A stretch of DNA of 64,000 nt, taken from the NCBI GenBank assembly GCA_947359465.1, contig OX375878.1:71539916-71603915 (forward strand), in the 5' to 3' direction. Under the pieces are notes generated by a model, which did no database searches, was not told the DNA's origin, and worked only from the letters and a program-made list of their open reading frames with translations. This stretch comes from Metellina segmentata. Lineage: Eukaryota; Arthropoda; Arachnida; Araneae; Tetragnathidae. Numbering within the stretch: position 1 is the first letter of the stretch; the number at the start of each line of letters is the position of its first letter. Positions 48,202 through 59,461 of this stretch are shown one piece after another. The position numbers and the translations under genes were made by a program.

Positions 48202-48300
48202 TAATCTGATTCTTGTCAGCAAAGTTCAGTAAATCATAACAATTTACGTGGGATGCGTGCCATCTCTCCTTGAAAATGTATATGAGGCATCTACAGTTTT
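48202..48300 (-). pseudogene. Pogo transposase, piece upstream of the Helitrons
   Basis: The minus strand reads HASHVNCYDLLNFADKNQII up to the Helitron junction, then III beyond it. This is the DxHxSH catalytic region of pogo transposases. The Asp codon (GAT GG) is one base out of frame just before it. The following residues of the motif, in 43327-43908, continue the same protein. The N-terminal DNA-binding domain is missing, because the terminal repeat lies only about 100 bases upstream. Confidence 0.7.
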
Positions 48301-48481
48301 CAAAATTCGGAAAAAAAAGCCTGCAGAACAATTGCAATTGCTTGGAGTTGCGTTGCAGTACACTGAATATAATTCGGCACCTGGGGCATCTATGTTAAAC
48401 TGTCTTAACTGCTTATAGCTATTGATGGCAAAATATCACTGCTCACCTATAATATTGTATTAACCCTCCAAGTAGTTTCGA

Positions 48482-50230
48482 AGTGTTATCTCGTCCATCA
48501 AGATCTGATCAATTTTGCTAAAGACGAGATATCTCACCATCAAAATAGGGTCGAATTTTTAATGATGACGGGATCAAGATCTAGTCGGTTTCTTTTGTAA
48601 TGACAAGATATCTCGTCCATCAAGATCTGATCAATTTTGCTAAAGACGAGATATCTCACCATCAAAATAGGGTCGAATTTTTAATGATGACGGGATCAAG
48701 ATCTAGTCGGTTTCTTTTGTAATGACAAGATATCTCGTCCATCAAGATCTGATCAATTTTGCTAAAGACGAGATATCTCACCATCAAAATAGAGTCGAAT
48801 TTTTAATGATGACGGGATCAAGATCTAGTCGGTTTCTTTTGTAATGACGAGATATCTCGTCCATCAAGATCTGATCAATTTTGCTAAAGACGAGATATCT
48901 CACCATCAAAATAGGGTCGAATTTTTAATGATGACGGGATCAAGATCTAGTCGGTTTCTTTTGTAATGACAAGATATCTCGTCCATCAAGATCTGATCAA
49001 TTTTGCTAAAGACGAGATATCTCACCATCAAAATAGGGTCGAATTTTTAATGATGACGGGATCAAGATCTAGTCGGTTTCTTTTGTAATGACAAGATATC
49101 TCGTCCATCAAGATCTGATCAATTTTGCTAAAGACGAGATATCTCACCATCAAAATAGGGTCGAATTTTTAATGATGACGGGATCAAGATCTAGTCGGTT
49201 TCTTTTGTAATGACAAGATATCTCGTCCATCAAGATCTGATCAATTTTGCTAAAGACGAGATATCTCACCATCAAAATAGGGTCGAATTTTTAATGATGA
49301 CGGGATCAAGATCTAGTCGGTTTCTTTTGTAATGACAAGATATCTCGTCCATCAAGATCTGATCAATTTTGCTAAAGACGAGATATCTCACCATCAAAAT
49401 AGGGTCGAATTTTTAATGATGACGGGATCAAGATCTAGTCGGTTTCTTTTGTAATGACGAGATATCTCGTCCATCAAGATCTGATCAATTTTGCTAAAGA
49501 CGAGATATCTCACCATCAAAATAGGGTCGAATTTTTAATGATGACGGGATCAAGATCTAGTCGGTTTCTTTTGTAATGACAAGATATCTCGTCCATCAAG
49601 ATCTGATCAATTTTGCTAAAGACGAGATATCTCACCATCAAAATAGGGTCGAATTTTTAATGATGACGGGATCAAGATCTAGTCGGTTTCTTTTGTAATG
49701 ACAAGATATCTCGTCCATCAAGATCTGATCAATTTTGCTAAAGACGAGATATCTCACCATCAAAATAGGGTCGAATTTTTAATGATGACGGGATCAAGAT
49801 CTAGTCGGTTTCTTTTGTAATGACAAGATATCTCGTCCATCAAGATCTGATCAATTTTGCTAAAGACGAGATATCTCACCATCAAAATAGGGTCGAATTT
49901 TTAATGATGACGGGATCAAGATCTAGTCGGTTTCTTTTGTAATGACAAGATATCTCGTCCATCAAGATCTGATCAATTTTGCTAAAGACGAGATATCTCA
50001 CCATCAAAATAGGGTCGAATTTTTAATGATGACGGGATCAAGATCTAGTCGGTTTCTTTTGTAATGACAAGATATCTCGTCCATCAAGATCTGATCAATT
50101 TTGCTAAAGACGAGATATCTCACCATCAAAATAGGGTCGAATTTTTAATGATGACGGGATCAAGATCTAGTCGGTTTCTTTTGTAATGACGAGATATCTC
50201 GTCCATCAAGATCTGGTCAGTTTTGGTAAT
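48482..50230. repeat. 122-bp higher-order satellite, about 14 copies
   Basis: A head-to-tail array with an exact 122-bp period. The TGACAAG/TGACGAG phase marker falls at 48601, 48723, 48845 and so on to 50187. Copies differ at very few bases, for example GACAAG versus GACGAG. Each 122-mer contains three related sub-units of about 43, 41 and 38 bp built on GACGAGATATCTCGTCCATC then AAGATCTGGTCGGTTTT. The palindrome GAGATATCTC and the AGATCT site recur within it. Confidence 0.97.
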
Positions 50231-50401
50231 GATGAGGTACCTCATAGGGTCAACCACCAGGAGTTTTAAAATTTTTCTTTAAAATTAATATAACATCTAT
50301 ATTTACATTCCATTACTCCAAGTGAAATAGTTATTCAAAAATATATAGCAGAATTCCATGTACTTCAAATGCAGGGGGAAAGCTCACCTCAGTCATGTTA
50401 A

Positions 50402-51175
50402 GGCTAGGCCTCCACTTGCGGTTTTTAGTCGCGGGGACCAAAAAATCGCTGTCGCAGAAAATCTACAAGATGCACACACTGCGATATATAAATCACTGAA
50501 TTAGATTAAATTATATTTTTATTCACCTAATTTAAGTTTCTATCTTTGCGATGGTTGAAGATAGAGTAAAAAAATATCAACGTATTTTAAATCAGCCTAA
50601 AGTTCTACACCAGATCGATGCCAAAACAGATTTATTATTTAATTATTTACCATTTTATTATTTAATTATTTACCATTTTATTATTTAATTATTTACCATT
50701 TTATTATTTAATTATTTACCATTTTATTATTTAATTATTTACCATTTTATTATTTAATTATTTACCATTTTATTATTTAATTATTTATTAAATAATTAAT
50801 TACTTATTTTAAAAAAATTACATTTAAGGTATCCATCTGGTGTAAACTTTCCACAGATTTTTAAACCGTTGAAATTTTCACTCTATCTTCAACGATCGCA
50901 AAGTTAGAAACTCGATTTAGAGGAATAAAAAACATAATTTAATGTATAAGAAACACTGACCTTGGAAAACGCGCGATTAAACTATCGCAAGTGGGTACAC
51001 GTTCATGCCAGTCCGTGTGATTACTTGGGTAGACCGACAGAAATAGGACCGGTTGCAACTTTTTAATCGCTGCGATTATTTAGTCGCAAGTGTGCGCACT
51101 TGTATTTGAAACAATGAGTTTTATTTTTGCGACTGAAAAATCACGTGACTGGAAATAGCAAGTGGAGGCCTAGAC
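50402..51175. mobile_element. Harbinger-like foldback element with central minisatellite
   Basis: A 774-bp element flanked by TAA (50399-50401 and 51176-51178). The ends are GGCTAGGCCTCCACTTGC and, in reverse complement, GTCTAGGCCTCCACTTGC. The inverted similarity extends far inward: TTTGCGATGGTTGAAGATAG (about 50547) is mirrored by TTTGCGATCGTTGAAGATAG (about 50885-50904, complement), with CACCAGATCGATGCC and CACCAGATGGATACC further in. The 3-bp TWA target suggests PIF/Harbinger. Confidence 0.75.
50634..50790. repeat. 23-bp tandem repeat in the foldback loop
   Basis: About six near-perfect copies of TTATTTAATTATTTACCATT plus TTA between the two arms of the foldback element. Confidence 0.93.
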
Positions 51176-51178
51176 TAA

Positions 51179-52114
51179 CACAATTAGCACCTGAACGTCC
51201 TCTTTAGATGCATCTATTCAGTGCTACTTAATTCTAAACTCATTTTATGCTCACTCAGCTTTTTGTATATTCCGATTTCTGTCTTCAAGATTCCTCATTG
51301 TCTTCTGTCACCAGACCGCTAAAGATTTTCTTAGAGCAGCAAGTACCTGCCATGCACCTATGAGAATATTATTGTTGGTTAGGTTTGGTTGGGGTTTTTT
51401 TATGGCGCATCGGCAATATTTGGTCATACTGTGTAAAACCTAAATCAAGTAATCGAACACATATGAAAGTTTTACTAACACTGAAAAAAGGAAAATTGAA
51501 CTAGGGAAATAAGAATGTTATTTATCTCCACAGCTCAATAATTAAACTAAGTGGCGAAATCACGTAACGGGCGTTATTAGTGTTTATATATGTTGTTGCC
51601 ATTTGACAGTAAACAAAAACGTCGGTTTTTGTGCTACGTATGTTAATGAAATATATATAGAGGTATTAAAATGTATTTCTCATCATCATGAAAATTAGCA
51701 CTTAGTATTTCCGGAAAATGTCATTTAACGAGTTTCTACCCCTCAAACTCAATAATATGTCAGAAATTTTTAAGAGTAATAAGGAGCTCCACAGGGTTTA
51801 TGGTTAGGAACAGTCAAACTGATTCCACCGATTCGCCCAAGTGAAGATCATGTATGGAACAGAGGAAAGGCTCCGTTTAATTAATAAATTAATTTGGTCT
51901 CTTGAAATTATAACAGGATGAATAATGACATGCCAAGTTATTAATGAATGATAGGTATGAAAACAAGCTTTGTGACATTCACTTTCACGTGATTCAAGCT
52001 AGAGTTCGTAAAGAATTGAATTCTTAATTAATCCGTTGTTTCCGAATGATAATTAAGGCTGGAAAAAGTTTCTGAATCAAAATAAGTAAAGAGAATAGTT
52101 TGATAACTTCAAAT
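51179..52114. other. Intergenic stretch with a LINE 3'-end motif
   Basis: GGTTTGGTTGGGGTTTTTTT then ATGGCGCATCGGCAATATTTGG (51385-51422) resembles the sequence after the LINE at 56105 (TTGGTTTGATTTTTATGGCA), so it is probably a LINE 3' untranslated fragment. Nothing else is supported. Confidence 0.4.
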
Positions 52115-52910
52115 TTGGTTGTCAAACCAGCCCTTATTGACTCGTGGTGCACAAATTTATATATATATATATATTTTTTTTAGGTTAGAGAGATATACAA
52201 ATACAAATATTGACGACCAGCTACAGGCTCAAGCCCAACAAGGCTGGTCCTTTGTTTATGAATTCCCCCATTCCCACTTTCTATCCAATTGTGTCTTAAA
52301 TTCGTACACTCCCTTTGAATTAACTATATTTTCTGGCAACGCGTTCCATTTGGCTATTACCCTATTAAAATAGTAGTTTTTCCTAAATCCCGATTAAAAT
52401 GTGTCTTATTCAATTTATACCCATGGCCACTTGTTTTGTTATCCCTATTGAAATTTAAGCCCTCTGTGTCCCCTTGTTTTACCAACTTGAAAAGCTGAAT
52501 CAAATCCCCCCTACTTCTTCTTCTTTCCAGTGTAAACATGTTTAGCTTACTTAAACATTCATTATAGTCGAAATTTGCTAGCCCCTTTATTATTTTTGTA
52601 GCTCTGTGCTGAACCCTTTCAAGTAATTCTATATCCTTTCTCATTTATGGAGCCCAGAATTGTACAGCATATTCTAGATGTGGTCGTACTAAGCCCTTAT
52701 ATAACGGCAAGATTATATTCTTATCCCTTGTAGTTACAGTCTTTTTAATATACTCCAGTAACCTATTAGCCTTTTTACCCGCAGCTGAACATTGGTGACC
52801 CATTTTAAAATCCCTGTGAATGCTCACCCCAAGATCCTTGACTGTTTCTCACTCCTTTACCTTTACTCCCTGCAGACAATACTCGGCTCCACTGTTCCTG
52901 TAACCCATAA
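52115..52910 (-). pseudogene. Non-LTR retrotransposon reverse transcriptase C-terminus
   Basis: The minus strand reads ETVKDLGVSIHRDFKMGHQC, ILPLYKGLVRPHLEYAVQFW, AP, a stop, then KDIELLERVQHRATKIIKGL, LNMFTLERRRSRGDLIQLFK and, after a frame change, YYFNRVIAKWNALPENIV. This is the thumb and C-terminal region typical of CR1/jockey-type LINEs. It has at least two stop codons (one where a Tyr is usual after WAP) and a frameshift. It ends in a TA-rich tail with a TA run (52158-52173). Confidence 0.82.
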
Positions 52911-53239
52911 CCCATAAGAGCGGGTTCGTATAACGGGAAGTTGAAATTTACTAGACTTTTCGTGGTTATCGTGAAAAAATTTATTCGTGAAATATGTTGA
53001 CAGTACTTAGTTTACCTACGAGTGAGAAAGATACAGTGACAATATTTCAGGAATTTTATCTCGTCATAGAGAATGCGAAAATGGCTACAATGTGCAGAAA
53101 AACCACATGCATGATCCCACAACTGTATCACCAAAGCGAACTGTATCATCAAGACCGCTGTAATAAGGAAGTATCTCTGGCTTGACTTTTCAATGGTAAA
53201 TTGGAAAATAAATTTGTTAAGGTAACACATATAGTAAAA

Positions 53240-53400
53240 CTACCTCCACATTATCCAAACTGAGAACAGGGCATTTTAAAGGCATGCAAATGAACATTGA
53301 TGGAACCAGAACGTATAGACATTGTAAAAACTGCCTGGGTATAGAACTCGGGCTTAAGCATATTTTCCCATGTCCTGTTATTTATTATCTGCTCTTCAAA
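53240..53400 (+). pseudogene. LINE C-terminal zinc-knuckle remnant
   Basis: The + strand reads KLRTGHFKGMQMNIDGTRTY, RHCKNCLGIELGLKHIFPCP. This has the LRTGH motif followed by C-x2-C...H-x4-C, characteristic of the C-terminus of RNase H-bearing LINEs. It is in the opposite orientation to the LINE at 52115-52910. The upstream part up to about 52920 has short frames I cannot assign. Confidence 0.6.
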
Positions 53401-54850
53401 TCATCGACTACCATCCTGAGCAAACCCTTTACGAGGAAATAATCGACATCGCCAAAGCAAATGCAGAATGCATGGAGCAATATCTGACTCAAAAAATGGA
53501 CACAACAACCTCCGGGTTTCGTCAAACACTTCAGAAATGTGGACCCTTCAATTTCCCTCAGAAGCATTCTGGAGTACACGAATTCGATCAAAATTTTGAC
53601 ATTTGTGCACTTATTATAGTTCAATGACTCGTCTGATCATGCTGCCATCTATAGGAAACAATTTGAAAAATCTGTACAGCCTGCAAGTACACGAATTTCC
53701 AGTGCTCAGCTTATCGCGAAAATAGAATTATAACAAATGAAAGCGAGTTGTAAATAAAATATTTGCAAAAATGAAATAAATATTTAGATACATCAAAGCA
53801 AATGGCAACCACTTTTTGCTGTGTAATTAGTCTTCGGCAAAATAAGTTTTAGGACGAAGTAAATACAAGGAATTTTTAAATGTTACTGAAAATAAGTGTT
53901 GTTATGAAGTCATATCATGATTTCAGATGCAGTATAAATTTTTAATTATTTTTTATAGATTAACCCTCTTCTAATTCCTAGGTGCACGATAATTTTAGAC
54001 TTAACTCAAAGTTTTTCAATGTTATGCAATGAAAAGAATAAATGTTAAAAGAGTATCGTTTATAAATTCAGATAATACATTTATTTGTTTGTTTTTAGTA
54101 TGTTCTAAAATGTGCAACGTGTTTTTTTTTAATTTAATTATTAAAGCATGTAATGGAGGATGTATTGCTGCATTCAATTTACCAATTTAAAATTTCGTTA
54201 TAAATCAAAACAAGTTTTTAAAAACCTTATGAAAACTATTACTTCTGGTTCATGATATATGTTTATACATGGAAGAGATTTTTCTAAACATTCCAAATTG
54301 AAGAACTCCGCGAACATGTAATCCAAAATTCTATATTTCTGATACTTACAAAGCCTTATATAAAAGAAGAAGAGTGTAAACAAAATTTATGAAATATTCT
54401 GAATTAACATTTTAGCTGAAAAGAAAACAACATTTTTGTTTTTCATATTTCCTCAGGGAAACCTAAATAACAGCCTGTAAGAAATAAAGTCTATCAAAAT
54501 CTTTATTGAATCCCGTTTTGTTAAAAAAAAAACAATTCAAATACACTATTCTTATAAATGCTGTTTCAGTTTTCCACATTAAAGTTCAGTAAAGTATTAA
54601 AACAAGCTCCAGATTCTTGGCTACAGTACTGAAAATCGTAACACAATATTGCTTCGTTTTTATTCTAGTCAAAAAGTTCCTTTCCAAATTGAATAAAAAA
54701 GTAATACTTCTTTAGAACCTCACTATCATTTGTTTAAGAGGATTACGGGTAAATTCTTACAGTTTGGAACTGTTTTCATTTGATGATGTTGATACTTTGA
54801 TGAGGTAAACTCAATTCATAAAAGCTGGTAGACACGTAATACGGCAGTCT
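53401..54850. other. Intergenic stretch, nothing assigned
   Basis: The frame 53370-53627 continues from the LINE remnant without a known domain. The rest, up to the CFAP58 3' end, is AT-rich with no element ends. Confidence 0.4.
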
Positions 54851-54859
54851 TTATTTTTC
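54851..54859 (-). CDS. CFAP58: Possible terminal micro-exon of CFAP58
   Basis: A strong minus-strand acceptor (TGATTGTTTTTCATTCTAG) lies 90 bases past the donor of the last clear exon. Phase 0 then gives Glu-Lys and a TAA stop, which itself overlaps AATAAA. This would end the protein IAPETEK. The alternative is that the real last exon is elsewhere or lost, since vertebrate CFAP58 has a longer tail. Confidence 0.35.
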   Translation of the reverse strand, partial: EK

Positions 54860-54948
54860 CTAGAATGAAAAACAATCACAAAAATGTACAATATGTAATA
54901 GATCATTCAGAAAGAAAATTGTTAAAAATTATTTTTTGTTCTACATAC

Positions 54949-55086
54949 CGTCTCTGGGGCAATTTTCCTTTTCTCTTTGAAAAATTGCTTCAGTTTTATT
55001 TTTCTGAGTTCGTCTCTCAAACGAGATATCTCTGACTGATAACTGGACATGTACGTTTCATTCATATTGATTTCAAATGATAGAGT
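54949..55086 (-). CDS. CFAP58: CFAP58 exon (C-terminal coiled coil)
   Basis: 46 codons, phase 0 at both ends, with acceptor CATACTTTTTCAG and donor GTATGT. The peptide reads TLSFEINMNETYMSSYQSEI, SRLRDELRKIKLKQFF and KEKRKIAPET. It matches the region of CFAP58 with a short Leu-Ser-x-Glu-x-Asn-Met segment followed by a Lys-rich helix close to the C-terminus. In the cell CFAP58 belongs to the axoneme/midpiece of motile cilia and sperm flagella (family knowledge). Confidence 0.8.
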
Positions 55087-55699
55087 CTGAAAAAGTATGA
55101 AACGTAATAGTAAATTTGCGTGTTAGAAAATAAGACATAAGACAAGTTTCCTCACATATTTAGTCAAGCGTTTCGACATGAACTCATAGAAAGCACGCCT
55201 TAATATTATATCTATTGAACTTAAAGAACGGGGAAATATAATACCTCTAGAAAAGGGTCGTTTCAACTCCCCACAGTTAGAAAAGAGTTTTAACATTTAT
55301 TTCTAAAGAACTGCAGTTTTTGCTAAAATTAGTGATTTTAAGTCAATAGGGGGTGATATTTATAATCCATCCACACGGACATTAACATTTAAGAGCTGAG
55401 TTTTATAGAATGCTGCTTTATCAAAATGTTTATAAGGAAATTGAAAATGTATTTTTAGCCCTTTTAGAGGTGGTGGGACATAGGGCGTCCCAACTTTCTG
55501 AGATTTTTCCCATCATCATCCATCCTTATATTCACAACAAAAGTTACTTTAAATGATAGATTTGACTTCCCACTAACATTGAGAACTTTCAGTACAATAC
55601 AGGTAGAACAGATGTTATACTACATGTTCGATCGGAATTAAACTACGCTTGTATCTTCATATCTCTTACATTACATTGTGCATTTGCTGCATCCTTTAT

Positions 55700-56098
55700 A
55701 TTCTAGGATGGTGCAATTCAGGGTCTAGCCTATTCCAGACATACCAATCAGAGACATATCTAAGAATTTCGATGAACTTGAAAGAGTTTCAACACCTAGA
55801 AAGCACTCCTGGGATAGGTGAACCATGTTTGGCCGGATGTTGTCATGCTGGTAAATAGCATGAAGGATCTGATGGACATATCCCTTGCTATTAAACTACT
55901 TCGTACTACCGCTAGAGGAGACTGGCTGTCGTTTAACAGCACAGTTACGTCCAGCAGATCCTACAGCAAGTTGTTTTTACTTTCATGTCATGTCCATGGA
56001 TCTGTTAACCGGAATGATAACACCCGACCACACGCGACTCATCTGTTACAGGCGTGCATCCAGGAGTTTGACCACTGATATCTCGAGATTTCACTGGT
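55700..56098 (+). pseudogene. Possible Tc1/mariner remnant
   Basis: Within a CFAP58 intron the + strand reads RNDNTRPHATHLLQACIQEF (about 56006-56072), a degraded form of the QQDNARPH catalytic block of Tc1/mariner transposases. The flanking sequence is too decayed to place, and no terminal repeats were found. Confidence 0.35.
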
Positions 56099-57000
56099 AA
56101 CTGGACATGATGGTTGGTTTGATTTTTATGGCACAAGGGTCACTCATGGCCAAACTACACCAGACACATGACAAAAAACTCTAGACAAAATAAAGATTGA
56201 TATAAAATGTATCTATTTACAATTTTGAATTGAGGCTAGCCCTATGCATAAAATCTAAATAAAATTCCCGAAACTAATGTCGGAGATAAATAAAAACAAA
56301 TTTTTACTGTAAGGACTTAACAAAAGGTCTTTTAGGTTTGTGTTTAAAACTCCAAATCGGACTTGTCTGTGATTATTAAAATCTCTACATTCGGTCAAAA
56401 TGTGTCGAACAGTAAAAATACAATGGCAGGCTGAACATAATTAGAAGGTTCTCTGATCAGTCAGTATCTATGGGTGGGCCACACATATCGGGAATGGCCA
56501 ATACGAAGTCTTGTCAATTGTACTTCATTTTTTCTATTCAAATTTGCATTGCTGAATCCTGTGATAGATAGCTGTATGAAAGATTGTTTTTTGTGAAATT
56601 CGTTATCCCAAGAATCTTGCCAGTTTAATTTCATTTTTGTCTTTAAGAACATTTCAACGTCTTCAATAAGGATTGGTAGGTAGTTTTGTATTGTTGAGGT
56701 CTTTGCTGCAACGTCTGCCTTCTCGTTTCCGAGTATACCTACATGTCCAGGTTTCCAAAAGCATGATTTTGAAATTTTGATGTTTTAGATTTAAAAATAG
56801 ATTTATGACATGAAGATCTAAGACCTTTCCACTGCAATATGTCAGGGATTGTTATGTCAGTTTCACCGCCATATAAGGGATAAGGAGCAGTAGATACAGA
56901 ATGCTTGACATAATTTGCCACAGGATATCACGACTGCATGTCATTCTTTTTTATCAGCATGCATCGCCACCAGAATGCGATTTTAGCTTACTAAGTTATG
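56099..57000 (-). pseudogene. LINE RNase H domain and 3' end
   Basis: The minus strand reads WKPGHVGILGNEKADVAAKT, which is the catalytic WxPGHxGIxGNExAD signature of an RNase H domain. KLNWQDSWDNEFHKK and VQLTRLRIGHSRYVWPTHRY follow, the typical LTRLRIGHSxLTHxYL region at the end of I/jockey-type LINE ORF2. The untranslated 3' tail continues to about 56105. Upstream sequence is broken. It lies in a CFAP58 intron, on the same strand as the gene. Confidence 0.8.
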
Positions 57001-57477
57001 ACTTTTCTGATACCATTCTCTACAATAATAAAGAGTCCTCTAGATGTGGTATTGGAATAACTTCTTCGTCACTTCATGTCCTTCACACGTGCTAAATTTT
57101 ATTTCTATCAAACACTGGCTTCGGGGTGTTTCGATTTTATATTTTGCACTGATTGTAGTCCTGAAATTTTGATACATTAGAATGCAGATATTTTACAACC
57201 ATTAGGATTATTTTAACTTTAAAAGTGTTGCTTACAAAAATAAAAAAATCATATTTATTATAATTATAAGAATAAAAAGGTAGGTGGAAATTTTTCTCTC
57301 CAAGCAGACAGCTTTTCATACCAATAGACGGCAGCACTATATATCTGAAAAGTTTGCGTTTCAAATAGTGCTCATCTATCGCATAGTTTTTTATTTATTG
57401 CAAACTATAAAATACAATTTAATATCCTTATAAAATCAAATTTGAAAGGAAAAAAATGTATCAGTTGAAATTAGACA

Positions 57478-57757
57478 CATAGTTCGAAACTCGATCTAAC
57501 CAATGACTATCGTGCACATAATCGATTGGTGCATGTTAACATTGGTACATGTTAAATTTATCGAGGCATCAAATGTCGTCAAGTTGGCGTGGTGTGGAAG
57601 TTTGGAGAATGAGAATGTCGGCTAAGGTGTTGACCTCGTCATTTGACCGTGTTTCAAAATTACGTGGTGTTGATCTCGGAGCTTTTCCTTCGGGATTAAT
57701 CCCGGGTCGTCACTGATAGACTGCTGTGTTGCTCCAGTGTGATATGGAATCAACTAT
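57478..57757 (+). mobile_element. SINE family B copy
   Basis: AGTTCGAAACTCGATCTAAC (B-box region) opens the copy. The body includes AAGTTGGCGTGGTGTGGAAG, GTGTTGACCTCGTCATTTGA, TTACGTGGTGTTGATCTCGG and TAATCCCGGGTCGTC. It ends ATGGAATCAACTATC. A short ACATTGGTACATGTTA segment is duplicated inside. Confidence 0.7.
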
Positions 57758-58010
57758 CTTTCTTGATATTACTATTTCGTGCAGATATTTAAATTTATTT
57801 GAATGTTTTCTCATTTGATATTATGTTGAGTGTAAGCAATGCTCTCTGGTTAGGCAGTCAGACTTACCTCACACTCACCCCCTCTTAAGAAAACTAAAAG
57901 TAATAAATTTTTTCACTTCAAAGGGCATTTGTATAAGGAAATAGATCTTTACCCAAAAACGTTTTTACAAAAAAAAAATTAGCGGTGATTTTCAAAGTGT
58001 TAAAACATAC

Positions 58011-58238
58011 TTTTATTTTACGGTTTTTATCTCTCAGCACTTGATTTTGACTCGCCTCTTTCAAACACCTTTCCTCGAAATACTTTCCCTTGGAAGTCAT
58101 AGCTTTAAGTTGATCCACAAGTTTTTCCATATTTGATAGCTTCTTGTCTTTTTGCTCAATTTCAATGCACTTTTTAAGAAGTTGCTTCTGAACCGTTTGG
58201 TAACTTTCCAACAGTTCGTATTTCTCAGGATCCGTTCC
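58011..58238 (-). CDS. CFAP58: CFAP58 exon (GTDPEKYELL)
   Basis: 76 codons, phase 0, with acceptor TTCAATATTTACAG and donor GTATGT. It begins GTDPEKYELLESYQTVQKQL, then LKKCIEIEQKDKKLSNMEKL, and ends LRDKNRKIK. Joined to the upstream exon it gives HRWRLLK-GTDPEKYELL, the recognisable NVHRWRKLEGxDP core of CFAP58, and it is the strongest evidence for the identification. Heptad-like Leu/Lys spacing fits a coiled coil. Confidence 0.88.
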
Positions 58239-59461
58239 CTGTAAATATTGAAAATAAAAAAGCTTGAGAAACATTTGCTTCAAATGCTAAGTAACAATTT
58301 TTTTAATTCGGTTTTTTCCATGAATAAGCACCCATGAAACATTAAATATGATATGTAGTTTAGTAAGCAAAGTAGAAACGACTGAATGGTTACGTCTGGA
58401 AAACCGCAGTACATGAGCCGTACAATCACATTACAGCAAAAAAAAAAGCCAGATTAAGATTAAAAACAATAAAGTCAATACAACGACGCAGATACAAGTT
58501 GAATTTGTTTCTAGAAGTGCTATTTAAAAGATAAAGGATTACGACATTATTTACTTTGTTTGAGAACGAACATTTTTCTGTCGAATTAAAATAGAATCAA
58601 TGCTGTTTTTAAAATAGTGAATGGTGGCATTGAGATCTTCTATACAACTGACTTAAAACATTCTTTCACAAAACAGTAAATCTGACAGTTGAAGTTATGC
58701 ACCGGTCAGTGGATGGTACTATAACATTTCTTGCTTCCAGAAGCAGATCGTATGGTTACTATTTCCCTTGTTTGAAGTGTTTCTAGAATACGAAATGACT
58801 GAAAGTAAACACAAAGAAAAAACTCTAATATCGTAGTAACGTTCTATGGTTATATATCTTCCATGTTATGAGCTATCAGAGCAAAAGTGGTCTAATCTAC
58901 AAAATCCCGAAAATTTTATTATTACCTTTTATTTTTTTTAAATGCGCAGGTTCAAGTCTTTTAAAATTACAAAATGACTTATTATTGATCACTGATAAAT
59001 ACATTTTCAGAATCTTAAATCATATTGTAGATAAATAAAAATACATAAAAAATGGAGCAAGAAAATTGCGTTTTTCACCATTGAGAATGTTGGTGGGTTA
59101 GGCCGCTCTTGCTCTGGTAGCATCATATAATCTCTGGATAATGCTAAGCTCAGATGGGAAAGTTACTCTAAATAAACTAAATGAATAATTCTATAATGTG
59201 TGTGTACATACAGGTATGCATACTGTGTTTCTATACTTGTACTATCTACTTAAAGATCACAATATTATTATAATGAAATCTACTCACAAATTTACATTTT
59301 TTTCTTTAAAATGGGTATAAAATGTGATACGAGACCCAAAGAATTTTCGAATAATCTGAATTTAAAACTAAACTTGCGATTATTACTTTTTTCAAATAAA
59401 TCTGTACCCAACGGGTTGAGGAATTAATTTGCAATGAAAAAAGTGAAATACCATAACTTAC
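58239..59461 (-). other. CFAP58 intron, nothing assigned
   Basis: 1.2-kb AT-rich intron with consensus splice sites. No element or repeat was recognised. Confidence 0.6.

Larger units (their letters stand above)
42655..48425 (-). mobile_element. Pogo-like transposon interrupted by two Helitrons
   Basis: The left end carries GGTAATTCCGGGACAGATGC then CCCAC (42662 on). The right end, in reverse complement, carries AACATAGATGCCCCAGG. GAGATGCC-type motifs recur just inside both ends. Between them lie two pieces of one pogo transposase, separated by 43909-48201. Removing the Helitrons restores a continuous minus-strand coding segment. The exact outer boundaries and target dinucleotides are uncertain. 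Confidence 0.65.

Noticed and set aside
48482..50230. CRISPR-like regular array
   Set aside because: The 122-bp units are continuous tandem repeats without unique spacers, in a eukaryotic genome with spliced genes.
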